Source of the DNA: Coffea arabica
Lineage: Eukaryota > Streptophyta > Magnoliopsida > Gentianales > Rubiaceae
Assembly: GCF_036785885.1 (NCBI RefSeq)
Contig: NC_092329.1
Span: 1,178,001 to 1,242,000, forward strand
Length of the DNA: 64,000 bases
Reading direction: 5' to 3'
Both the position numbers and the translations under genes were made by a program. Within the stretch, counting starts at the first letter, position 1, and each line of letters starts with the position of its first letter. Under the pieces are notes generated by a model. The model saw only the letters and a list, made by a program, of their open reading frames with translations, did not search any database and was not told the DNA's origin. Shown here piece by piece: positions 10,338 through 19,661 of the stretch.

Positions 10338-12838
10338 ATGATGGATGCAGTAAACGATAGAGAGAGCGAGATTGCACTGTTGGTCTCTAGCGCCTCAAAT
10401 CATCATGATAATAGCTGGATTGACATCCCATCATCATCATCTTCATCGACCCCAACATGGACTTACGACGTCTCTCTAAGTTTCAGAGGCGAAGATACTC
10501 GCAGAAGTTTTGTAGCCCATCTCTTCCGAGCTCTTCGCAGCAAAGGCATCTATACTTACAAAGATGATCAGAGATTGGAGAAGGGCAAGTCGATTTCACC
10601 CGAACGCTTGCAAGCAATCCAAGAATCGTTGTTTTCAATCGTAATATTCTCCAAGGGCTATGCATCCTCGACGTGGTGCTTGGAGGAACTTGTAAAGATC
10701 ACCGAATGTCACGAGATCATTGGACAATCTGTGTTGCCAATATTCTACGACGTCGATCCGTCAGACGTACGCAAGCAGAGGAATAGCTTCGCCGATGCTT
10801 TTGCCAAACACGAGAGAGACCATAGCCCGGAGAAGGTGCAGAAGTGGAAGGAAGCTATGTCTCAAGCAGCCGGCATATCAGGCTGGCACTCTTGTGATTT
10901 CGCAGATGAGTAAGTACTACCACCCAGCTTCATGGTTGCCCACTTGCCTTGCCTAGCTAGCACGTGTATGATTTTTTAATTACACAAGTTATACTAAAAA
11001 GACTTGTAATTTACTTAGTTGAAATAATAAATTGATTAACATAATAAACCAATATTTTGAGAACCAAAACATTTTCTATTTTTTTGCAAAAGAAAAAAAA
11101 AGTGTCCTAGGAAGCCTTACTAACACAACGCAACGTTCTATCTTTGGATATATGTTTAATTGATCAATGCATATATAGGAGGTGACAAACAAATAAGTGT
11201 AACGCAAATCGTTAAATTGAAATCCCGTTTGCCAAGTGAGTTTTTTTTGTGTTTATTTAAAACTTTACTGTAGTTTACTTTAGAAGTTGTAGAAAAAAAT
11301 TTTGAAGTGCGTAAAGTTTCGGATATTTTGAAGTTTTCTGTATAGTTTAAAAACTTTGATAAGTTTTTGAAAGTTACTATAATTAAAGTTTTTAAAAAAA
11401 CTTGTGGCAGACAAAATTGTCCAAAAACTTGTTTGACAAACAAGGCCTAAAGTATGCGATAAGTTTAAATACGTATCATTACAAGAAAGCGTTCTGGTAG
11501 TATAGTAAAAAAACTTCTTTATCAACTTAAGAACGGGAACTCATCAACTGGGAGCAAATTATATATTTTTACAAGTATTAGAGAACCAAATACTACTTAA
11601 TTACCTACCTATTGAGATGAAGAGTTAAGCTATATTATGTATTTGAGACATAGTATTTGGCCTGTTTTTGTTTTTTTTTTTTGAATAAGCTCAACTCCTC
11701 AAAGCTGTGTTGCGGTCGTACCGGTGCCGTTACTTTCTGGTTTCAGCTTGTTATAGATTGAAAAAATATTTCGTAGTGAAGGACAGTTCTCAGACCTACA
11801 AAATCATTTTGCTATGCATTAACTTGGATGTTAGTGTTACTTAACGGTCGCTTCGATGGTGTGATATCCACCATGTATATTGTGATTGTATAAGACTAAT
11901 AGCACGTTTGTTTGCAGTAATAACTAATACTTACTCAAGTCGTATTACTAATTAATGTCGTGCTTGGACATTTTGATGGATCAATCAACAGCGATGAGTT
12001 CATCGAGAAATTTGTTCAAGACCTGCATAGTCGGTTGCACCAGTTTGAACAACCACCTGGCGAACATAATCTGGTGGGAGTAGGATCTCATACGGAGGAA
12101 GTCATTTCGTTGATGGATTTGAGAAGTCCCGAAGTCCGCATAGTGGGACTCCACGGGAAGGTGGGAATAGGCAAGACAACTGTTGCCAGAGCCCTTTTTG
12201 ACAGATTATCTGACAAGTATGAAGCTGCTTGTTTTCTGGATGATGTTGGCCAAATTTCCCAGAAACACGGAGTGGATTATTTACAAGAAATCCTACTCTC
12301 CGAGATGCTCAAGCTAAGAAACGTCAAGATAAGAAGCACGAGCGAAGGGCTGAGTATGATGGCACGCCGGTTTCGACACCTGAGGACCCTAATCGTTCTT
12401 GATGCTGTGGACCACGCAAACCAGTTGGAGGCCTTGGCAGGAAAACGCAACTGGTTTGGTGGCGGGAGTAGAATTGTCATAACAGCAAGAGATGAAGAGT
12501 TGCTGTCTAAATATGGAGCTGATGGTACGTATAAGGTGTACGGATTGTCCTACAACCAAGCTAAACAGCTCTTCAGTCTCCACGCATTTGCGAACAGAAC
12601 TCCTGGAGCTTTCAGAAAGAGCTTGGGTGGTCCAATTTGTAGTATTTGCAGACTTCCCTCGTCTATTAAGGTCTGGGCTTCTTTGGTCCGCGGTCGAGAT
12701 ATAGCCTGGAGGGAGGTTTTTACAACGATCAAACCAAATGGTTTCGTTTCGGGCGTTTGTTTCTTTGTTGCCCAACTCTTATGTAACATATTTTTTACTG
12801 AACAACTTAGGTTACTTTCAACAAATTCAACAACTTAA
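10338..12838 (+). CDS. Truncated TIR-NB immune-receptor gene, copy A
   Basis: Two exons (10338-10909 and 11992-12838; GTAAGT donor, CAACAG acceptor) give an open frame of about 472 residues. Residues about 40-180 are a TIR domain (YDVSLSFRGEDTR, IYTYKDD, WCLEELVKI, LPIFYDVDPSDVRKQ). The glutamate in WCLEEL that TIR NADases need is present. The NB domain has a P-loop GKVGIGKTT, FLDDVGQ, LIVLDAVDH and GGGSRIVITARDEELL. Kinase-2 has A where the second D of LDDVD is usual. After LFSLHAF the frame departs from the family, then rejoins a GLPLAL-like stretch (RLPSSIKVWASLVRGRDIAW). There is no MHD and no LRR. The C-terminal tail (KPNGFVSGVCFFVAQL) is a hydrophobic module foreign to NLRs. Normal TNLs have about 1000 residues or more. 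It may be a TN-type adaptor, a decoy, or a decaying gene. Confidence 0.8.
12709..12780 (+). other. Hydrophobic module fused to the NB end, copy A
   Basis: After IAWREVF the frame reads TTIKPNGFVSGVCFFVAQL, homologous to the free copy at 9029-9120. Sequence downstream of CCCAACT that is present in unit B has been lost here, with CAACT at the join. Confidence 0.6.
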
Positions 12839-13924
12839 GTTTCAAGTTCAGCAGTAGCAAGAATGTCCGTTTTCTGAAACTCATTGTTTTGTCGCTCTCT
12901 ATCTGAATGACTACCCCCTCCCCCCCCCCCGCCGCGGGGGAAGAGAAGGGAAGAAAAGAGAAACAAGAGTTTGGAATAGGTAATTCTGCAGAGAACTGTT
13001 TATAAACTATCCACTGAACTTCAACATCATTTTGTGCACATTATCCACTGAATACCAAGACGATCATCTGTCCATAGACATGCGTCAAGAATTCATGATA
13101 TGCCGTTCAAGAAAAGGCAGGCAATTCAATCAAGTTAAATAACTTATCCACAATGCTATTATATGATATTTTCCAAAAAAAAAAATGAATTGATTCACAA
13201 GTTACTGAGATTTGCAATGACCTGGACCAATGCCAAGTTGATGAGTTGAAGAAAGGTCTGACTTGACAAAGCCATATAATGGAGCGATATAATTAATTAA
13301 GACTAGCATGAATCCGGTCATTTTTTTTGTTGGGAAGGTAGTTTTCAAGCCATTTAATTAAGGTTTTCTTTTTTTTTTTTAGGATAAATGGAAAAGTATC
13401 AAGTTCAATATTTCTCATTTATATTTTCTCTTTTCATATCATCCGATTCATCCCTCCTCGTTACTTACTTAAGGTTTTGAGCCATGCCAGAACCATGAGG
13501 GAAAAGATGAAAGAAAACATACATACATACATGAGGAGCAAATAAATAGCAAATGTGGTCTTCCTCTTGTTGCAATACATAAATAGAACGCTAAAAGTGA
13601 CTAATTCCAGAATATTAGTACTACAACAGTCTCTAATCTACTACTGCTATGTTATGGAGGAAGAGAGAAGTCACAGAAAGAAGAGGAGAGGGGTTCAATT
13701 GGAAAGTGAAGATGCCCTCCCCTGGTTAATTCCAGAATATTACGTACTGCCTGCATCTGCATGATTTTTCCTTTTTTTTTGTACTTAAAAAATTGCTCCC
13801 CATCTCCCCACGTTGACTTGCAGGATCCAGCTCAGCTCCCAACAGGCCGCAACAACACGCATTTGAATTTGCTGAATTGGATCAGATTTATTTATGACTC
13901 AGCTGTGTCTTCCGTCATCGTGGA
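12839..13924. other. Decayed, non-coding DNA after TIR-NB copy A
   Basis: No LRR-like reading frame is found on either strand. It contains a C run (12917-12930), A/T runs and about 300 bp (13451-13757) absent from unit B. In B the join is at GATTCATCTGCAT, with a shared CATC. The counterpart in B is about 22171-23156. Confidence 0.6.
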
Positions 13925-14070
13925 GTGCGACGTCTGCCGGCCGGACCACAAAAGCCAACACGTGGATCTTTACGGTTTACACCGCCAGTTAAACTTCCAT
14001 TTTTATTGACCACGTCGAATCATCCACTCACCATGCTCCACGTGGCAGCCAACACGTCAACCCTTGCCAC
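13925..14070 (+). promoter_or_regulatory. ACGT-core/W-box cluster, unit A copy
   Basis: Within about 140 bp lie five ACGT cores: GCGACGTC, CAACACGTGGAT, ACCACGTCG, CTCCACGTGGCAG (a canonical ABRE/G-box) and AACACGTCAAC. TTGACC-type W-box cores overlap or neighbour them. It is the duplicate of the cluster at 23157-23300 but has no gene directly downstream; unit B starts there instead. Confidence 0.45.
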
Positions 14071-14465
14071 CAGCTCCGACCATCGGACCATCATCTCTCA
14101 GGTGAGTTTTATCAATCAAAAAAAATTCTTCTTAACCTTTTTATGTTGCCCCTGCACTCCTCGAAATCCTAGACCCTTTTTTTTAATATTATTTAAGCAC
14201 TGAAAATCCTTCTTGTTAGTAAGTACCAGTAGGAGTACATTTCTTCTTTACCACTTTGGTATTCTTGTCGGGGTAATACTTTCATAATACAGCTAATGTG
14301 TCTCTCATCAGCCTTCTTGACTTGAGAACATGGCGGGATTTCAGGTGGCTTTTGTCTTTTGCCTTTCTTTTCGGAAACCTTTCTTTTCATATGATAAAAA
14401 AAAACCTAGCAGCCAACGATTTGCTTGCTCTGCCAATAAATGGAACTAAATTCATGGGTTTTAGC

Positions 14466-15850
14466 CAATGTTTTTAAACTCGGACCGGTCAGTGAACCGG
14501 AGAGGTGGCCGGTTCGCGGTTCGACCGGTCCGACCGGTCCAACAGGCCGGTTCAAAGGTTCACTGTTTTTTTTTTTTTTAAATGTTAAGTACTAAGCAGG
14601 TTTCATTCTACACTTGAACTTTACCAACATAACTTAATTTAAGTTATGATAATAATAAATTTTCTAAAAGTTATACATAAAACATGGAATGATAAATATA
14701 ATTAAAATATCATAATTCACCATAAGTTTTCATAAATTCATTATAAACATAAATAGATACAATCCAAATGTTCACCAATTATCACAAATAAAAACACAAA
14801 AAATAAATAAATTAAATATTGAAATTCTTTTACAACCCTTAAAAAAATCCATAAAAGAGTTCAAATTAAGACAAACTATTTGAATAGCAAACTTTTATCA
14901 GTGGCATGATAAGCAACCACACCACCTTCACAATTTCATCAACTTAAGCTGAAAAAGTTAAAATTTTATTATAAAAATATAAATCTAATTGCTCAAACTA
15001 AAAAAAACTAAAAATTTTTGAAAAACAAATATACAGTTAAACACATAAAAAATTAATTGCTACTAAACATTACTAATTAACATGTTATATTAAATTCAAT
15101 GATCCTATACCATTAATTATTTTAAATTCAATTATCAATAGCTTCGATTATGTGCCAACTACCATATTTTTGACCAGCCCAATGTTATTATTTGTAATTC
15201 CTACCCAATTCCTACACGGATGTGCACTACTTTTGCAAAAATTCATCCTTAATTAATCGAATAAAAATAAAACAAAAATGAGGGAAACATATGAAAATTG
15301 AGGGGAAAAAGAAGAAAATGCAAAAAATCAACTAAAGATAATAATATAGAAAAAAAAACCTTGAAAAGAAAAAAATTAAACTTACTAAGATGTTGGAAAA
15401 CAAGAAAAGTTGAAATTTTCAACTTGTTTACAATTTGCTAAAGATAATAACCTGATAATAATGGTGAAGACTTGAGAAAATTTTGTTGTGGATATTTGGG
15501 TTAAAAATGGTTAAGAAGAAAAAATTGAAAAAAAAAAGAGAAGAACTTGATGTTTTAATATATTTTTTAGTCAAGTAAAATTCTCAACAAACTTAATTAT
15601 AGTCTAGTGGTGAGATTGTTATATCCAAACTTGGAGACCCATGTTCGAATCTTAACTACACCATTCTTGATATTTTGTTGAAAAATTTAAAAAACCGCCG
15701 GTTCACGGTTCGCACGGTTCGTCCGGTTCGTCCGGATTTCAACGGTTCTCCATGAACTTCCGGCTTTAGCATTAGACCGGACCGGTGACATGGCCGGTTC
15801 GCGGTCCAACCGGTCGAACCGGCCGGTCCGGTCCGGTTCTGAAAACATTG
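14466..15850. mobile_element. hAT-like non-autonomous transposon with CCGGTTCG-rich ends, copy 1
   Basis: It is flanked by GTTTTAGC at 14458-14465 and 15851-15858, an 8-bp target duplication. Unit B has the empty site (TTTTAGCAGTATG near 23723), proving insertion after the tandem duplication. Ends are CAATGTTTTTAAAC and, inverted, CAATGTTTTCAGAAC. Arrays of CCGGTTCGACCGG variants fill both subterminal regions. The AT-rich core has no transposase frame. An 8-bp duplication suggests the hAT superfamily. A tRNA-like segment lies at about 15593-15660. Confidence 0.88.
15593..15660 (+). other. tRNA-like segment (A box and B box) inside transposon copy 1
   Basis: TAGTCTAGTGG (15600-15610) fits the Pol III A box TRGYNNARNGG. 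GTTCGAATC (15643-15651) fits the B box, at a tRNA-like spacing of 43 bases. The T-arm pairs poorly, so it is not a working tRNA gene; it resembles a SINE head. Confidence 0.55.
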
Positions 15851-16297
15851 GTTTTAGCAGTATGAAGAAACGTTTTGCAAAATGTAATGAGTGCATTTGT
15901 TTGTTTTGCGACGGACCAAAATTGTGTACAACCAGCGGCAAAGTGGTAAAAAAATTGCTCCTTTCTAGGCTTGGACAGCAGCGGCTCCTCTGTCCGTTTC
16001 CTCTGCAAAAATTGCCGTTACTTCCATAACTAAAATTCAATCCACCATCTATTGTTGGGACCTTTTTCTGGGCAAAAATAATGAGTACCTTCCTAGATCT
16101 ATCATTATTGTTTTTCTCTTTTTTTTTCCCTTTTTTGGCCAGCATTTAGGAAAAGCACTACTACTACTGCTACTTTCACTGGCTGTATACTTCCCATTTT
16201 ATTGCACTTGCGTTGCGAGGCTTTTAACCGATTTTGGGGGCGGGGGGTAAAACTTTTATTCACTATTCAATTCTTTTTCAAAACAGTAACACACAAG

Positions 16298-18060
16298 CTA
16301 GGCGTCACCGCAGTGTACGTTCTTGACTTGTCAACAAGTGACACACAAGCTAGTAGCAATAAATGGAGGTGAATGAATAAAGACCTAGACACGACTCAAG
16401 ACTCAGAATATAGTTGGACAATAACTAACGACTTAAAAGAAAGTAAGACAATTAACTTGAATGCTGAAATTTTGAAAATCCTAGAAAAACTCTGCCCGAA
16501 ACCCAATTTTCTGGAATTTGTTGAGCTGCTGGTCCGTGGTCTTTTTAGTAAGGGTTTTGGAGTATTTTGGGTGGCCTTAGGCTGCTCAAATAATGGGCAA
16601 TCTATTACCCAAAACTTAGCTCAATCGGGTGTCATAATTGCTCCAACGGTTTTAGGAAAATTCAAGAATTCAAGATTCGGAAATTGAAAAGTTTGATCTG
16701 ATTCGGACACTTGGGGTTGCCAAAGGATTGGAAATCTTGGAGTTTGGTCAGATTTGGGAGTCCCAAGTGGTTCAAATTCGAAATTTTGGGGCTGGTCAAG
16801 AATTGAAGGTTGTTCAGATTTGGAAGTCCAAGTTTGAATCAGATTTGGTGGCTTGAAGGCTGACCAAAACTAGGGCTGTTCAGATTTGGAAGTTCAAGTT
16901 TGAATCAGATTTGGTAAAACTTGGAGGCTGGTCAAGAATTGGAAACTAGAGCCGTCTTTCTTCAATTTTTTTTGACTTCTGTTGGGGTGTTTTCACACAA
17001 TAGCCAGCCAGTTTAGACCACAATCTCACAGCAATTAATGTAAACAACTTGGACAGATTTGGTTTCAAAATCAAAGTTCCATGAAAACAAGAACACGGTT
17101 GATGGTTTATTTCATGTTTCAAGACTGCCAAGATTAACCTCTGGTGATCCAAGAAGCTCAAGACTTCCCCAATAAGGTTTTGATGTTCGAGTTTTGCAAA
17201 GCAACAACACAAAGGTTCAAGAAACAAGTGCAAACAGATTCGGCATCCCAGCAAATTAATTCTAGCAACGACTCAAGGGAATGACAATAAGGTATGGAAC
17301 ACAATAGATTTTTGGATTTAAACAGAACATAAACACAAGACAAAACTGGACAGAAATTTTCGGACAACAACTAAACAACAAAGACAGATTTGTAACAAGG
17401 AAACAACCAAGACAGATTTCGGACTTGACAAACCCGAGCACTTGAGCTACGAATTTAGAAGACTAAAACAAATCTAAAAACAATAAAAAGGGATATACGT
17501 GATACCTCTAACCAACTCTGATCCCAGTTGATACGAGACGCGGAAGCTACTTCGGATCTAGAGGAACACGTTGACGATTTGATGGAGTTGAACCCGAACT
17601 TGGACCACTCAAGAACAGATTCAACGGTAAAGGACGCCACAATCAAATATGTGTTCTTGATTGATATGTCAAGAACAGCCTAGGATCAACTCTAGGATGT
17701 TCAACTTAGCTTTCACAACCTAAGGGAATTTGCGAGGGTACTTAACTGCGGCTCAGCCCGTCGTTTGGAACTTGAACACTTGCATCTTCAATTGTAAGCA
17801 GCATTTTAGTAGTCGTGCAGCATTTTAGTAGTCGTGCAAGGATATTCCAACTCAATTCCTTCAATGGCCGGTTTCCCTTGGACTTAGACGGCACGGACCA
17901 AGGTTTGGAGGGACTCCTTGAATTTCTTAACTCGTGCTCGTGTCACTGGACCTTGGGGCACCTTCACAGGGTGTACTTGAACACTTTGGGTCTCGTGCTC
18001 AACCGCATCATCTAGTATAGAGTAGGAATATATGTAATATAAAATCTATCGTATTCAACC
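16298..18060 (-). mobile_element. Possible minus-strand LTR-element remnant, unit B
   Basis: The tandem copy of 6987-8728, a few percent different, carries the same tRNA-primer-like motif near 17515-17530 on the minus strand. It was part of the DNA duplicated, not a separate insertion. Confidence 0.35.
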
Positions 18061-18244
18061 AAAAAAAAAAGAAGAACTAGCAAACGTCCAATAATTTCCT
18101 TAACAAGAAATTACTAGGAAAGCACCGATCAAGGAATTTGCTGCAACTGCAACCCATAATTCCCTAGCGAGCTAGAGATGAAAGATAGTTCACCAGATTT
18201 GCGCTCATTCCACAGCATGCAAACCTCTCACAAGTCGCAATATG

Positions 18245-18368
18245 ATAGTTATTGGATCTTAAGAAAACAAAAAAAAAATTAAAACATGATGTTTATGTAG
18301 GAGAAATAATAATATAATAAAAAGTGAGATAAAGAGTAACATAGGGTATGTGACAGAAGATCCGTTGC
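18245..18368 (+). mobile_element. Single arm of a Mutator-like MITE, unit B
   Basis: The tandem counterpart of 8911-9028, with the same GACAGAAGATCCGTTGC end and the same junction to the gene-module fragment. The arrangement predates the duplication. Confidence 0.7.
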
Positions 18369-18460
18369 AAGGTTTTTGCAACGTTTAAACCAGTTGGTTT
18401 CTTCTTGTACGGTTGTTTCGTCACTGCCCAATTGATAGGGTTCATTACTGTTGCTAAGGG
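18369..18460 (+). pseudogene. Hydrophobic gene-module fragment, unit B (free copy)
   Basis: The tandem counterpart of 9029-9120, reading KVFATFKPVGFFLYGCFVTA then QLIGFITVAKG. The changes between the copies are few and mostly conservative. Confidence 0.5.
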
Positions 18461-18880
18461 TGTGAATCGAAATAGAAATCGGTAATTCGGAACTTTGAAA
18501 TTGGAATTTTTTGAAATTTTGATGTCAGAATTTTCCACCGATTTCGATTTCGAATTCACTAATTCTGATTTCACCGAATTCTTGAATATAAAAATTATTA
18601 TTATTATTATATTACATATATATATAAAAATATTATATATATGTGTGCAAACGAAATTGAAATCGAAATAGGAATTTCGATTTCACCGAATTCATGAATA
18701 TAAATATTATTATTATAATATAAATATTATATTATATTATATATATATATATATGGAAAAATAGATTTGAAATCAAAATAAGAATTCCGATTTCCGATTT
18801 CGATTTCAATTTCGAATTGTAAATTCGAAATTGGAATTTTTTATTTGAAAAATCCCATTACCGAATTCCTGTCGTAAATT
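18461..18880. repeat. AT-rich GAATTCGAAATCG repeat, unit B
   Basis: The tandem counterpart of 9121-9535, with small length changes in the ATT/TA runs. Confidence 0.6.
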
Positions 18881-18991
18881 ATGTGCTATGCCAAAATTAA
18901 TTTGACTAGACAATTTACACGCACGATCGAGGACCGTACCAAGGATGAAGCTACATGTATGCACAACAACACGGCTTGAACACGGTATAAC

Positions 18992-19555
18992 CTTTTTTTT
19001 TTTTTTTGATAATGAAAACGGAGCTTCGTTAAAGTAAATCTGCTTTTGCAGCGTACATAATCTTCTTTGGGAAGTTTACAAACCAGACGTGGCTTTCCTC
19101 AATTGACAGAGACAAATGAGACAATAAATGAGTAGGAACACTGTCCTTTCTTCTTACATGTGAAACGCGTATGTAGCAAAAATCCTTCAGCATATCTCTA
19201 ATGCCTCTGATCAAGTTACCTAACACCAATAAGTCAAGACTTGTACTATTGATTCTCTGGACAATACCCAAGGCATCCCCTTCTAGGGTGAGATGAGAAA
19301 TACCAAAATCTTTGGCAAATTGTAAAGCTTTAAGAAAAGTCAAGCATTCCACATGCTCTGCATTAAGGGCCTCCAAAACTCTTTCAGCCATTAAAGCTTC
19401 CACTTGTCCTTGATGGTCTCTCACCACAACTCCAATTCCAGCCCCAGTATCAGAGAAGGTCTCTCACCACAACTCCAATTCCAGCCCCAGTATCAGAGAA
19501 GGCTCCATCAACATTTATTTTCAAAATACCTTCTTCAGGAGCTACCCACTTGGTC
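18992..19555 (-). mobile_element. 5'-truncated LINE, RNase H end, unit B
   Basis: Orthologous to 9654-10231, with the same 14-bp target duplication (18978-18991 and 19556-19569), poly-A tail and 41-bp internal duplication. Unit A has one extra 15-bp GTGAAACGCGTACAT-type repeat near 9820-9845 that B lacks. The terminal 130 bp differs at about nine positions, while the TIR side is nearly identical. Confidence 0.88.
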
Positions 19556-19661
19556 GAACACGGTATAACTAAAGATCTCTTCCACCTGACCCTGATTTTA
19601 TGACTTCTTGTGTTGCATTTCAAAATACCACTATCTTTCACGACCGCTAATGCACCGATAG

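Larger units (their letters stand above)
6987..16286. repeat. Tandem duplication unit A (about 9.3 kb)
   Basis: CTAGGCGTCACCGCAGTG opens the unit at 6987 and reappears at 16298. The unit ends near CAATTCTTTTTCAAAA, which recurs at about 24133-24149. The order of parts is the same as in unit B: possible LTR-element remnant, MITE arm, AT-rich repeat, LINE, TIR-NB gene, promoter-like DNA. Unit A differs mainly by a 1385-bp transposon insertion (14466-15850) and about 300 bp near 13451-13757 that B lacks. Confidence 0.92.

Noticed and set aside
13925-14203. Small plus frame ending at a CAG/GTGAGT donor-like site (and 23157-23453 in B)
   Set aside because: It differs freely between the copies and has no recognisable domain; ACGT motifs fit promoter DNA better than an exon.
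15600-15660. A true tRNA gene
   Set aside because: Boxes and spacing fit, but the stems pair poorly and the segment lies inside a transposon; called tRNA-like only. The same applies at 33843-33910.
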